Shown here: one piece after another, positions 33,851 to 46,700 of the stretch
Position numbering within the stretch: the first letter of the stretch is position 1
Layout: every line of letters begins with the position of its first letter
From: Selaginella moellendorffii
Lineage: Eukaryota > Streptophyta > Lycopodiopsida > Selaginellales > Selaginellaceae
DNA: 64,000 nt
Direction of reading: 5' to 3'
NCBI RefSeq assembly: GCF_000143415.4
Contig: NW_003314288.1
Location: 1,737,504 to 1,801,503, forward strand
The notes under the pieces: model-generated
The model's input: the letters and a program-made list of their open reading frames with translations, nothing else
The model's database searches: none
What the model was told of the DNA's origin: nothing
Translations under genes and position numbers: made by a program

Positions 33851-34125
33851 ATGTTTGACAATATTGTAATCCGCAAAGAAGTAGCAAAGTTGTACGTTGC
33901 ATGCAAAGTAATCGACTCGAGGCCCGATCACTAGAGCTCATACATTTGATCACACAGCACCACTTTTGTCAAGTCAAGCTTAAATCTCTGGAAGCCCTTG
34001 CATCTGTGGTCCAAAAGCTTGACTTCCCCGGTCCACAAAGTCATCCAAAGTTGGAGCTCTCTCGCAATCTTGTGATCACAGTCCAAAAGGAGAAAATTAC
34101 TCAAGCTTTACAGACCTCTGAAAGA

Positions 34126-34210
34126 GCCACGGTGATGGCAGCACTTCTTCTTCTTCTTTTTCTTCGAGCTTTGCCACAGTGATGGCAGCACTTCTTCTTC
34201 TTTTTGTTCT
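34126..34210 (+). repeat. 47-bp tandem duplication at kinase start
   Basis: GCCAC-GTGATGGCAGCACTTC plus the following CTT-rich stretch occurs at 34126 and again at 34173. The second copy supplies the start codon used here (34182). The first carries an ATG (34135) in another frame. Confidence 0.7.
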
Positions 34211-36748
34211 TGTTCTTCTTCTTGCGACCATCGCATCCCCGGCTCGCTACGAATGGGATCGCGATTGGAAGGTGTTCAACAATGCGAGCTTGAGGACGAT
34301 ACCAGCCGGAATGGAATATGGAAGCTTTCGCCAAGTGGTGGACGGTCGCGGCCATCCAATCTCGAGCGACAACAGCACGCTGTGCCTCGCCTTCCTCGAC
34401 TTGAACAGCACCGGCGGCTTCTACCTCTCGGTGATGCTGGGAGTCCACACGAACCAGGCGGTTCCCATCTGGACCGCGAACCGGAACTCCCCAGTCTCGA
34501 GCAACGCCGCCATCCAGATCCTCAGCGGCGAGATGCGGCTCGTCGACTCGCAGAACCAGCGCGTCTGGAGTCCCTTCAAGCTCGGGATCCGCGGCATGGA
34601 GCTCACCGAAGACGGCAACTTACGGCTCTTCGACGATCAAGACGCGACGCTGTGGCAAACTTTCGACGATCCGGTCGACGTTCTCATGCCCGGCCAGAGG
34701 TTCCGGACTGGCAGCAAGCTGGTGGCGAGCTCCGACAAGTCGAGCATGGCCGAGGGCCTGTTCGTGACGAGCGTCGAGGTAAGCGGCCTAGCTCTCTACT
34801 TGAGGTCCTCGGACGCGATGGTGGCGCCGCAAGCTTATAGCATCTCGACCATGCAGAGCACCGTCGTGAAGAGGCAGCTTAGCACGGTTCTCCACGAGTG
34901 TCCCTCGTACCACGCCGTGTTCTCGTTCTCCGGTGCCGACTATGTGCTCGAGTACGAGGCCAAGGATAACTCCACGGCCGCGTCTGGCTTGCTGCCGTGC
35001 TCGGCTCCTCGGAGAGTCCACTTCCCGTTCATCGACACCGGCTTGGAGTTGAGGTTCCTCCGCCTCGAGCACACCGGCGACCTTGTATCGTATGGCTTCG
35101 ACTCGAGCTCGGGCTCGTGGAAGGCGGACTTTAGCTGGGAGTCCCTGGTGCAAGATAAAGTTTGTCCGACTCCTGTCGCCTGCGGTCGATATGGTATGTG
35201 CCAGTCTCGAGGCTCGGCTCCTTGCAAGTGCCTCTCGAGAGCCACTGGGCGGTATGAAGTAGACTCGAGCACCGCTTGTCCATCGCCACCACCTTTCGTC
35301 ACTGCTGAGACGTGTTCCGCTAGATCAGAGGCCCCTTGCAGGATTTCCTGGGAGTCTCGTATTTCCCGAACAAGCTGCTCCAGCCGGATATGGTGTCGCC
35401 CCTGGACAAGTGCCTGAATATGTGCAAGGCAAACTGCTCCTGTGCCGCGGTCTTCTATAGCAAGAACTCGAGCGGCTGCTACTTCGTCAAGGACATCCTA
35501 GGAAGCTTGGACTTTGATGCCACTGCTGCGGTGCAGTACTCCGCCCATCTCAAGCTCGAGAGTGGCAGCATTGTCCTGAAGCCTGGAAACAATAATGCTC
35601 AACGAGCTGCAAAGCTTGCCGGAATTGCTGTTGCCTCTGCGATTGCAGTGTTAGTCGCCTTGGGTGCCTGTGTCCTTGGACTCCGGAAGCGAAGGAGGCT
35701 CAAGGAGGAGGAGATGACGGTGAAGTCCCTGCTCAATTCCATGCCTGGTGCCACGCCTCACAGGTTCTCGTACAAAACTCTCAAGGTGGCGACGAGAGGT
35801 TTCACGCAGAAGCTGGGATCCGGCGGCTTTGGCTCCGTGTATGCTGGAGTGCTCGCGAACGGGACACGGTTGGCCGTGAAAGCTCTTGAGACGGGTGGCG
35901 GCCATGGTGGTCACAAGCAGTTTGTAGCCGAGGTAGTGTCGCTGGGGAGCATCAGTCACGTGAACATCGTCCGGCTCTGCGGCTACTGCGTGCATGGCTC
36001 GTCGAGGTTGCTGGTGTACGAGCACGTAGCAAATGGTTCCTTGGATCAGTGGCTTTTCGACAGCGGCAAAAGGAGCTTGAGCTGGGAGAGCCGCTGGAAG
36101 ATTGCTCTTGGAACTGCGAGAGGGCTCGCTTATCTGCACGAAGAGTGTAGAGATCCAATCATGCATTTGGATATAAAACCGCAAAACATACTTCTGGACG
36201 AGGACTTCACGGCCAAAGTGTCCGACTTTGGGATGTCCAAGCTGCTGACGAGCAAGGACATCACACAGGTTGTGACTGGGGTGCGAGGAACTCCCGGCTA
36301 CCTGGCCCCCGAGTGGCTGCTTAACTCCATAGCCACCAAGAAGTGTGACGTTTACAGCTGTGGAATGGTGCTGCTCGAGTTGATCAGTGGAAGAAGGAAC
36401 ATCCAGCCAGGCAAGCTTGCATCGTCCGGGAATGCTCTCGACTGGTTCTTCCCAATGTGGGCTGTGAACGAGTTCAAGGCAGGAAGGCTTTTAGATATAG
36501 TGGACGAGAAGGTACGTTGTGTGGAGATTTTACCTCTTGTAGAGACGCTGTTTAAGGTTGCGCTGTGGTGCATCCAAGATAGTCCATCGGCCAGGCCTTC
36601 CATCAGCAGAGTTTTGCAAATGCTTGACGGGACTTGCGATGTTCCAGAGCCTCCGCTGGATTTTCAGTTTTATTACCAGCAACAGCGTGCAGCTTCAGGC
36701 AACGTCTCAGTTATCGCTCCAGTTTCACTGTCAATCGAAGCTAGATAA
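34182..36748 (+). CDS. G-type lectin S-receptor-like Ser/Thr kinase, with frame break near 35335
   Basis: Plasma-membrane S-domain receptor kinase. After a signal peptide: B-lectin domain (PIWTANRNSPVSSNAAIQI, LWQTFDDPVDVLMPGQ), a Cys-containing middle (CPTPVACGRYGMCQSRG), a PAN-like part (CLNMCKANCSCAAVFYSKNS), a membrane segment at about 35610-35680, and a kinase with GSGGFGSVYAG, LAVKALE, MHLDIKPQNILL (non-RD), DFGMSKLL and GTPGYLAPEWL; it stops at 36748. Two frames must be joined. Either one base is missing from the C-run at 35332-35335 (repair would read EAP-LQDFLGV), or an 83-nt intron 35259-35341 is removed. The intron reading drops several cysteine-flanking residues that look coding, so a frameshift or sequence error is at least as likely. 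Confidence 0.85.
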
Positions 36749-36932
36749 GTTGGAACAAATAAGAAAACAACTGCCTGCTTTGCTTACCGCAGTAAGGGCT
36801 CGAAGGCTACTAGAAAAATGTACTAGATCTTTGCTCTGGGCCTGAGAACTTAGAAACTCCACCTGTATGATCAGATCAAAAGGTTATTAACGACTCAGAT
36901 AAATTCAACAGTACCTGCTTTTGCTTCCATCG

Positions 36933-38618
36933 CTACACCTCATAGTCGTGATCACCAACGTAATTGCTTGACAGTAAACCTTTACTTAGAACTCGTTTCT
37001 CATCCCCTTGTACGTTGCATGCACCCAGTAAACTCATCCATGCTGCTTCAGTCGGCATGAAAGGCATCGACTCAAGAAGTTCTTCAGCGACTTCTATCCG
37101 GCCTGCTCGAGCAAATCCGTCAATCACACAGTGATAGTGCCGTAACATCGGCCGCACTCCATAGTCCACAATCATGGACTGGAACTGCTTGCAAGTTTGT
37201 TCGATCAATCCCCGGTGACTGCATGCCAGAAGAACACCTACGAACGTCACCTCGTCTGCCTCGACGCCTTCGGAGCTCATGAGAGACAGAAGCTCCAGAG
37301 CTTTATCAAACTGTCCGTTCTGAGCAAAGCCTCCGATGATGGCAGTCCACGAAGTCAAATCTTGCTGTGGCATGTTGACAAATATGCTCAGGGCCGTTTC
37401 GGTGTCACCCTTCAGCGCATATACTCCGATAGCACAAGTGAAAGTCACCAGGTTCCACATTGGCATTAGATGGAAGAGCGTAAGAAACTCTTTCGAGCAG
37501 CCGAGCTGAGTAAATGCCGTGACCATGGCGTTCCAGGAGAGCTGGTCTCGCCCCGGCATGCTCTGGAACATAGACACTGCTTCATCCAGGCGACCAGCGT
37601 GAGTGTAGCCTGAAACCATGATGTTCCACGAAGAAACGACCCACTGTGGCATTCTATCGAACGTCGTTCTCGCAGCATCCACTTGATCGCTCTGTGAAAC
37701 CGCTGAAACCATGACGTTCCACGACACCAAGCTCCGCTCCTCCAATCTCACGAACATCTCCTTGGCCTCCGCTAGATACGAGCTTCCAGCCAAGACCAGT
37801 GCCGTGAGCATTGCATCGTTGGAAACCACGTCCCACTCTGGCATCCTCGCGTGAGCGTCTCTGGCCAGTCCAACTTCACCGTTTCGAGCATAGCAGCCGA
37901 GCAGCAGCGTCCAGATGATCAAGTTCCTCTCGGGCATCTCGTCGAACAAACTCTTGGCCTTGGAGAGATGCCCGGCATGGGCATAGACGGTCATAGCACT
38001 GTTCCAGGCCGGAAAGCTATGCTCCGGCATCAGGATTAGAATGATCTCTGCGTGCTCGCAGTTCTCCTGTTGATCGTGAGCAGCTATCAGAGCCGCCCAA
38101 GACACCGCATTCCTGGATTTCATCCTCTCAAACAATGCCTTTGCTTCTTCCAGATGCCCTGCCTGGGCATACGCTGCGAGCATCGAGCTACACGCGACCA
38201 CATCCAGCTGTGGGCACCTGCGAAAGACCTCCAGGCACGATTCAAAATCCCCAGCCTGCGCGTGAGCGTTCATCACGCTCCCCCAGGAGATGAAATCCCG
38301 CCGGGGCATCGATCCAAACAGCGATCTGGCCTCCTCCACAAGCCCGTTCTGTGCATATGCCTGGACCATGATGTTCCACGAGTGGAGATTTGCATTGCGA
38401 ATCCCATCAAAGACCTCGCGCGCTCTTCCGGGTAGCCCGCAGCGGCCATACGCCTCGATCAAGTGATTGCACACAAACCTGTCGCGGCAATGCTCGGATC
38501 CAAGAATGCCGGCGTGTAGCGCCTCCAAATCTTGCGCGCAGCCGCAAGATTTCAAGCCCTGGACCAGCGCTAGTGCGGGATCGTCCTGTCCGGAGAAGCG
38601 CCGGGTGATCGATCGCAT
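36933..38618 (-). CDS. PPR protein with S-type repeat array (PPR5)
   Basis: Intronless, 561 aa from ATG 38618 (MRSITRRFSGQDD). N-terminal ALVQGLKSCGCAQDLEALHA and a first motif, then about eleven repeats such as FISWGSVMNAHAQAGDFES and LIIWTLLLGCYARNGEVGLA. One repeat has two extra residues (LTALVLAGSSYLAEAKEMF). It ends with P2 (ADEVTFVGVLLACSHRGLI), L2 (LRHYHCVIDGFARAGRIEV), S2 (TEAAWMSLLGACNVQGDEK) and a tail SKGLLSSNYVGDHDYEV that no longer resembles E1. It is divergent from alpha-mannosidase with 249 bp between starts. Confidence 0.85.
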   Translation of the reverse strand: MRSITRRFSGQDDPALALVQGLKSCGCAQDLEALHAGILGSEHCRDRFVCNHLIEAYGRCGLPGRAREVFDGIRNANLHSWNIMVQAYAQNGLVEEARSLFGSMPRRDFISWGSVMNAHAQAGDFESCLEVFRRCPQLDVVACSSMLAAYAQAGHLEEAKALFERMKSRNAVSWAALIAAHDQQENCEHAEIILILMPEHSFPAWNSAMTVYAHAGHLSKAKSLFDEMPERNLIIWTLLLGCYARNGEVGLARDAHARMPEWDVVSNDAMLTALVLAGSSYLAEAKEMFVRLEERSLVSWNVMVSAVSQSDQVDAARTTFDRMPQWVVSSWNIMVSGYTHAGRLDEAVSMFQSMPGRDQLSWNAMVTAFTQLGCSKEFLTLFHLMPMWNLVTFTCAIGVYALKGDTETALSIFVNMPQQDLTSWTAIIGGFAQNGQFDKALELLSLMSSEGVEADEVTFVGVLLACSHRGLIEQTCKQFQSMIVDYGVRPMLRHYHCVIDGFARAGRIEVAEELLESMPFMPTEAAWMSLLGACNVQGDEKRVLSKGLLSSNYVGDHDYEV

Positions 38619-38867
38619 CAACAAGTCATGCCCTATCGGATAGAATGCGCCAAGAATGTCGATATCCAGTCAAGCAAAGCGGACAAGCTATAGTGCTTGC
38701 CAATCCATTGTTAGATGCGACGGCCAGGATAGACGACGAATCGTCAGGCGATGGACGGCTCGTGTCGCACCATTTGGATTATGGAATGTTCCAGCGTCTG
38801 GTGTATATGACAACAGAGTCGCCTATGGCAAAAGAACGTTTTCTTTCGGGGGTTTGGGATTTTGGCT

Positions 38868-41800
38868 ATGGCGGGCGGCCGCTCCCTCTTGACCATCCTT
38901 GTCTTCCTGGCGATCGCGGAGCTGGGCGCGAGCAAGAGGTACAACACCACGGCCGGCATTGTCGCCGGCAAGATCAACGTCCATCTCGTCCCACACACGC
39001 ACGATGATGTCGGATGGCTCAAGACTGTGGATCAGTACTACATTGGATCCAACAATACCATCCAGGTGTGTTTTCTGCGTGAATCCAGCTCTTTCGCTGG
39101 ATTTTCGGATCATCCGCGGCAAGAAATTGGGGGAATAACCTAGCGATTGACAGGAAGCTGGAGTCCAGTACATTCTCGATAGCATTCTCATGTACCTGAC
39201 GAGTAATCCGGATCGAAAATTCGTGTATGTCGAGCAGGTACTTGCATTGATTCTTATCTCTCTGTTTCTTTCTTCGAGAATCCAACAGTATTTTTGCTCG
39301 AGTTTCAGGCGTTTTTCCAGAGATGGTGGAGAGAACAAACAGAAGAGGTGCAAAGTGTTGTAAAAGAGCTGATCCATTCCGGGAGGCTTGAGCTCATGTA
39401 AGTCGATCGATGGCTCTTTTACTTTCGTGTTTGTGAGAGGAATTTCACGGCGCTTCCAAATTGTAGAAACGGGGGATGGTGCATGCACGATGAAGCAGCG
39501 ACGCATTACATAGATATGATTGAGCAGACGACCCTTGGACACAAGTATATCAAGGAGCAATTTGGAGTGACTCCTCGCATTGGATGGCAGATTGATCCTT
39601 TTGGTCACTCCGCCGTTCAAGCATATCTTCTAGGCGCCGAGGTACGAGATACAGCTTTGTCATGGCTTCTGGCCTTACGTACTCTTTTGTTTTTGTCCAT
39701 TCAGCTTGGTTTTGACGCATTATTTTTCGCCCGAATTGACTATCAAGATAGACGTCAAAGATACAAGGACAAAAGCTTAGAAGTTATTTGGCAGGGCTCA
39801 AATACTTTAGGCTCGGATGCACAGGTGAGTTGCTATTTAGTAAGGCTAAAAGATTGATTAACTCTCTCTGGAGAACAGGTATTTACAAGTATTTTTCCAG
39901 TTCATTACGGTCCACCAGATGGTCATGGTTTAGCTTACGAAGAATCAGACGAGATTCCAGTTCAAGTAAGTTGGTTTTGATTTTAAAAAAATCGCGTTAT
40001 TTACGATGCTATGCCAGGACGATCCTTTGCTTTTTGATTATAACGTGAACGAGAGAGTGGACGCATTTGTAGCTGCAGCTCAATCCCAGGTTGATTGCTA
40101 TTGTAAGAAAAACGATCTGCTAACTGTTTCTTGCAGGCAAATATAACACGTACCAATCATATAATGTGGACCATGGGAAATGATTTTAAGTACGCATTAG
40201 CTGGCAAGTGGTTTGTGCAAATGGATAAGTTCATACACTACGTGAATCTTGTGGGTGCGTAATATTTTTTCTGCTAGACTGACGAGGGGACTGATGCAGG
40301 ATGGTAGAGTCAACGCCCTATACTCAACCCCATCAATGTACCTTGACGCCAAACACGCTGCGGATGAAACCTGGCCGCTGAAGACGGACGATTTTTTCCC
40401 GTAAGCTTACAACTAGGAGTAGTATTATTCATTTGAAGTTGTTGTTACAGGTATGCTGATGATAAAAAATCTTTCTGGACTGGATATTTCACCAGTAGAG
40501 CTGCGTTCAAGGGATATGTCAGAGAAATCAGCGGATTTCTTCAGGCAAGAGCTTTGTTCGTTTTGTCTAGCTGCTGATAGGTTTACCAGGCAGCAAGACA
40601 ACTTGAGTTTCTAGCTGGAAGGAAGAAAGATGTTCCTAATACTGACAGCTTGTGGGATGCATTGAGTATTTCTCAACACCATGATGGTGTTAGTGGAACT
40701 GAAAAACAGCACGTCACAAATGATTATGCGAAGCGCCTCGCCATTGGTGCAGCTGAGGTATGCTTTAAATCTTGAGGATTCTACACTTTTTTATTGACGA
40801 TGACTTTGCAGTCGGACTTGGTTGTAAAGTCGGCTCTAAAGGCATTAACAAGTTCTTCTGAAGAGAATTTTGTGAAGGTAACTTTTAAGCATGATATTTT
40901 CTCCTTAGAACGCTTGTGAATTCTCCAGTGCCCGCTTCTCAACGTCAGCTTTTGCCCGTTGACAGAACACGCAAAAAAGAACTTGGTATAGACTCCAAGT
41001 TTTCATGCAGCAATGCTAACCCTTGAGTTTTGCAGGTTGTAACAGCGTACAACCCGCTGGCATGGCAAAGAGAAGATTATGTTCGGATACCTGTATGTAC
41101 ATTAAAAACCTTGTTGAGGTATGCTTATGCTGAAACCTTGCAGGTTAATGAAGAAGGACTAGTTGTAAAAGATGCCTCTGGTAAAGCAGTGCCCTCTCAG
41201 CTTGTACCTGTGAGTGACGCAACGAAAAGAACCCGATCCTATTATGTACGTGCTAATCTCGGGGTGGCTCCGGGGACGCCTCCTAGTTATTGGCTTTATT
41301 TCAAAGCTGCTGTACCTCCTCTTGGTGTAAGCACATACTATGTTAGCATTGGATCGGCAGACACTGGTAAATTTTGTGCTACTAATTCGACTCTATATAA
41401 TCTACTCCTCTGAATGCAGCAACAGTGTCAAAGTTCGAAAACAGCAACGGATCTAGCTCTATTGAAGCTGGATTTGATACTAAATTGACATTTTCTTCAA
41501 AAACTGGTTATTTGACAAGAATATCGAATGGCAAATCTGGGGTATGTAAATAATGTCTTGTGGCGTTATCATTCATGTTGTTTTTTTTCAGGCTGAAACT
41601 CCTGTTCAACAATCTTATTACTGGTACGCTGGCTATGCTGGATCCGGACAGGTATGACACATAAATTACAATGTCTTGTCGTGATGGATTTTTCATATGT
41701 GTCAGCACTCGGGAGCGTATATTTTTCTTCCAGATGGGCAAACAGCCACACCGGTGGCAAGTGAGGTAACTTAATATCTATTGCATAATGCTGAACAAGG

Positions 41801-43497
41801 TTTCACGTGCCTTTCTCTTGGAAGGTGTCTTTAAAAATTGTTCGAGGGCCTCTAGTTGAAGAGGTTCACCAGGAAGTTGCTCCGTGGATCTACCAGGTGC
41901 TGTGAAGTTCTGCCTATATTCTTGGCTTATATGTTGTTGCTTGAGTTTTGCAGATTTTCAGATTGTACAAAGATGTCGGGCATGCAGAAGTAGAATTTGT
42001 GGTATAAACAGCTAGTTTCTGGACTGCAGATCTTAACTTTCCTTCCTTTGTTCAGGTTGGCCCAATTCCAGTTGACGATGGAATCGGCAAAGAAGTAATA
42101 ACCAGATTCACCACTGGCATTCCCAGTGAGGGCGTGTTTTATAGTGATTCAAATGGTCGTGACTTTATAAAGCGGGTAAGAAACTGAAATATATATTTTT
42201 CTCTTGCTGATGTTTCTGCAGGTAAGGGATTTCAGATCCGACTGGAAGCTAGAAGTTACACAACCAGTTGCTGGGAACTATTACCCGGTAAGGCTGCTGC
42301 TTGCTCTGCTTTGTGGTTATAAACTTCGGTAATAAGTGTAGGTGAATCTTGGAGTTTACCTGACGGACAAGAAAACCGACTTTTCGATTTTGGTTGATCG
42401 TTCTGTTGGTGCCGGAAGCATTTCAGATGGTCAACTTGAAGTCATGCTACATAGGTGTGCCTTTCTCAAATTTCTTTTCTTACTGTATAAATTTTCTCTT
42501 TAGACGCTTGCTAGTTGATGATGGGAGAGGAGTTGGAGAGGCGCTGGACGAAGTTGTCTGTCTGCCTCAAGGAAACTCGAGCAACTGCGAAGGCTTGACT
42601 GTGAGTCTAAGTTTCTCTCTGTTCTTTGGACTAGTCGCGTTATATTATTTCTGTTTAACAGGTGCAAGGCATTTCTTATATTAACGTGAACCCGGTTGCC
42701 AAAGCTGCTCGTTGGCGCCGGTATGAAGGGCAGAAGAAGCTGTTTCCTTTACAACTTTATTTTGGAACAACGGTACGTGATGTTGTAAGTACGTGCAGTA
42801 CGCAGTCTAACTTTGTATTGCAGGATGGGGAGAACAAGATAAATGGTTTCACGTCATTTGCGTCGGGATATGCATTACCAGAAAACGTTGGGCTTATAAC
42901 ACTTCAGGTGGATCAATCTCTGTTTGGGTGAGCTTCTAACTTTTTGTGCTTGACAGGCATTGGACAATGGAGATGCTCTGTTGCGTTTGGCCCATTTGTA
43001 CGAGGTACGACAATAAGTTGGCTAGCTAAAATACTAAAAAGCCGCATGCGACAGGCTGATGAAGACGAAGATTTATCCAAGACCGCAACTGTCGACCTGA
43101 GCAAACTCTTTCCAGGCCGCAAGGTAAGCTAAACTTTCTCCACTAAGTAACAATACTAAACGCTTTCCACGTGTGTCACGCTCCAGATCAAGTCGGCGAC
43201 GGAGCTCTCACTCTCCGCGAACCAAGAAAAGTCCAACATCAAGCCTCTCAAGTGGAAGATCGCAAAGGCTGGAATCACTCGAAAGTCACCGCGGGGAGCG
43301 GCACTGGACGCGAGCAAGATGGAGGTGGAGCTTGGATGCATGGAGATTCGCACCATCCAGATCCACTTCGAGTAAGTTTACTTGCTACTTACTATAGCGT
43401 TTTGGCGCTGGACAGGAACAAGAAAAATATTTGCTAATTCCATAGGGACAAGCTCGAAGAGAACGCTGCTGGCGCTGCCACTCTTCGTGTTGCTTAA
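38868..43497 (+). CDS. Lysosomal/vacuolar-type alpha-mannosidase (GH38)
   Basis: Trims alpha-mannose from N-glycans in vacuole or apoplast. Signal peptide from ATG 38868 ([20 protein letters not shown]). Built from more than twenty-five small exons with short introns. Catalytic core: [19 protein letters not shown] (zinc His and Asp), [38 protein letters not shown] (nucleophile Asp), [12 protein letters not shown], and [17 protein letters not shown] (zinc His). The C-terminal beta part includes [45 protein letters not shown]-type [16 protein letters not shown] and a last exon ending ATLRVA-TAA at 43497. Most boundaries are GT-AG and keep frame; not every one was checked base by base. The next gene begins 259 bp later. 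Confidence 0.93.
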
Positions 43498-43756
43498 GCT
43501 CACGCAAGCAAAGAGAAAATAATCCAGATTTCCTATGGCCAGAAGGACACATTTAAGTAGTTCCAATGTAAAGCGACGTGTTACATTGGCTAGGCTAGGG
43601 TTCTTTAATCGAGCGCGTGGGACGGGAGCGCAGCGACAGCTCGATTTGTTCGATCCATCCAGCGCAAGTTGAAATCGTTAGCTGTCCTGTCCTGCCCTGT
43701 TCTTGTCGCTGGAGCACGATCGAGCGATCTATTCGATCTCCGTGCTTAAAGGCGCG

Positions 43757-46700
43757 ATGATCCAGTTCGTGAGCTCCAGATCGACGTCTACGTCGGCCGC
43801 GGCATCTACAGTGGTGAGCTCCAATTGGCAGATTCTCTTAAACAATGCCGCTGTTGCTGCTCCTTGGCGGGGAATTTACGATCACAGCAAGATTGCAAGC
43901 AAAGGGTCCACTTTTGTGAGGACGCTCGCTTGTTTGAGAGCTTGTCCCTCTCAGCCGGCTATGGAGGTAGCAAGGCTTGACTCGCATTTCCTATTTGCGT
44001 TCGCTGGTTTTGATTTCGTTTCTCCAGCGCCACATCGAGGCAGATCCAGGAATGGGGCTGCCAGCACTGGCGTGGAAGCGGAGGCTGGATACTCCTGTGA
44101 TGGAGCTCAAGGAGTTTAAGCCAACTTTCAGAGAAATACTCGAGATGGTTTGTCATTGTTTTGTGGAAGTCAAGAGCTCACAGGCTTTGGTTTTGTTTGT
44201 TCGAATTTCATAGCTGCCGATGGGTGTCCGGCTGTGGAAGTTTTGCAGAAGTGAGCACGAACAAGGACGGGTAACGTTTTCTCTAGATCGATGGAAAATT
44301 CGGTTCTTAGCTTGGTTTTTTCTTTCTCTCGCAGAGAGCGCCTATCGATCCATTCTACCCTCAAGATACGCCGGCTTCTTCGTGCCAAGGTGTTCCTCTC
44401 GGTGGAATTGGGTCTGTATAATACTGCCTTCGCTTTGGAAGAGTGAGTCGAGTCTTGTTAACTCGTGTAGAGTGATTTTGGAATTAACGCCCGTGCAGGG
44501 GAGGAAGCATTGGTAGAGGTTTCCGAGGTGATTTTTCACGATGGCAACTGCTTCCAACCGTTTGCCAGACTTCTGCTGTTCTAGCTGATCAGTTCTCGGT
44601 ATGAAGTGAAGCTTTCCCTTCTTGCAGCTAACGTATGCTGAAATTCTACGCAGGTTTTTATCACCCGGCACAGTAAAGATGGCACAACGCAAAAGACCTC
44701 ATCAGTGTTGTTTCCTGGTGAGCCAGTTTTTGAAAGGTACATTTTCGAAACAAAGCGTGCTTTTACGCGCTGACTTATTGGTCTTTCTTTTTCTTATATA
44801 GTGAGGAGACTGAATCCGGGATTTCTTCTTGGAACTGGAATCTAACTGGGGTAAAAAGCACTTATTACGGGTTATTCCCTCGTGCCTGGACAACTTATGA
44901 TGGTAGGCGAGCATCTTTTCTTTTTCGCAATGATGAGTGTTTTAACAATTCAGGAGAACCGGATCCTCAAATGAAGATTACATGCCGCCAGGTTTCGCCA
45001 TTCTTACCACACAACTACAAAGAAAGTAGTTTTCCTTCTTGTGTCTTCATCTATGAGGTGGGCCAGTTAGAACTCATTATCAGCACTAGATGAGCGGTTC
45101 TTTCAGCTGGTAAATACAGGAGATGAAGACGCGACGGCTACGCTGCTATTTACGTGGGCTGTAAGTCGTTTCATGTCTTTGACTTCATGTAATTCCGACG
45201 GATATACAGAACAGCATTGCTGGAGGATCGGAAACATCTGGAGGCCATGAAAATTCTCCTTTCATGTGAGTAAGCGGTGATACGCATGTCAAAGTTTTAA
45301 CTTCATGAAGCAGGGAAGAGGATGGAGTCCGTGGGGTGCTTCTTCATCACAGGTAGTAGAACAAAGGTTTCCAGGTTTCAATAAGCAAGACTTTTTATTT
45401 TTATTTCACTTTTTTCAGGAAAGAAGAGCACTCTGTGACGTTCGCTATTGCGGCAAGGGAAACGGACGATGTTTCCACATCAGTCTGTCCTTGTTTTCTA
45501 GTTGCTGGTGCCCCGGAGGGAAATTCTTATCAAACGGCGAAGGATATGTGGAGTGAGATAATAGAGGTCGGATCGCTTAGCGTTTTCGAAGAAGTCATTT
45601 CCTTGTCTTGTTTTTACAGAAAGGATGCTTTAATGCGAAGAATTCGACGATGTCCGCTTCGTTGTCGCAACCGGAAACCGTTGTGGGAGCTGCTGTTGCC
45701 GCAAGTGTTGTTGTTCCAGCACACGGAACAAAATCCATCACCTTTGGACTGGCATGGGATTCACCTAAAGCTACCTTCTTGGGTGGTAGCTCCTACTACA
45801 GGTAAGGAGATAATCTTCTTTATATTAGCTTCTCGAGCGGAATTTGCAGGAGGTACACGAAGTTTTATGGGAAGTCTGGCAACGCTGCATCGAAGCTTGT
45901 TCACGACGCCATTTTGAGTGAGCGAGGACATTTCTCCGCATTTTACCTGATTTCGCTGTTGTCTATAGATTACAAGCGCTGGGAATCTGAGATTCATGCT
46001 TGGCAAGAACCGATCCTAAACGACCACAGCCTTCCAGAATGGTGAGCATAATAACTTACTTGCTGCTAAGTTTCTGATGAGGCTGTAGGTACCGCTACAC
46101 TCTATTTAACGAGCTTTACTACTTGGTGGCTGGAGGAACGATATGGACAGGTATGAACATGAAACGCATTTACACGACCTTGCTATGTGATTTAAGTTTT
46201 TCAGATAGTTGCCGTCAGGCGTGTTTAGCTCAGAAGCTTAACCCGGTAAAATCCAATGGAGTCTCGGAAGCATTGCTAGACGCTATCAACGCAAATTCGG
46301 AGGCTCAGTCATTTTGGTCCTTTGATATACCGGCGGTCGAAGATAACGTGGGACAGTTTCTCTACTTGGAAGGAGTGGAATATCATTTCTGGAACACGTA
46401 CGACGTGCATTTCTACGCCTCGTATGCACTGCTGGCCTTGTTTCCACGGCTTGAACTTCAACTCCAGCGAGACTTTGCGGCTGCCACCCTTTCGCATGAC
46501 CCAGAAAAGATGTTTTATCTGGCATATGGCAACACCGGCATCAGAGCTGTTTTCGGTTCGGTTCCACACGACCTCGGTACGCATGATCCGTGGAACACAC
46601 TTAACAGCTACAACTTGTACGACACTAGCAAGTGGAAGGATCTGAATTGCAAGTTCGTGGTTCAGGTAAACAGAGACGCAGCTGCTACAGGGGATCTGGA

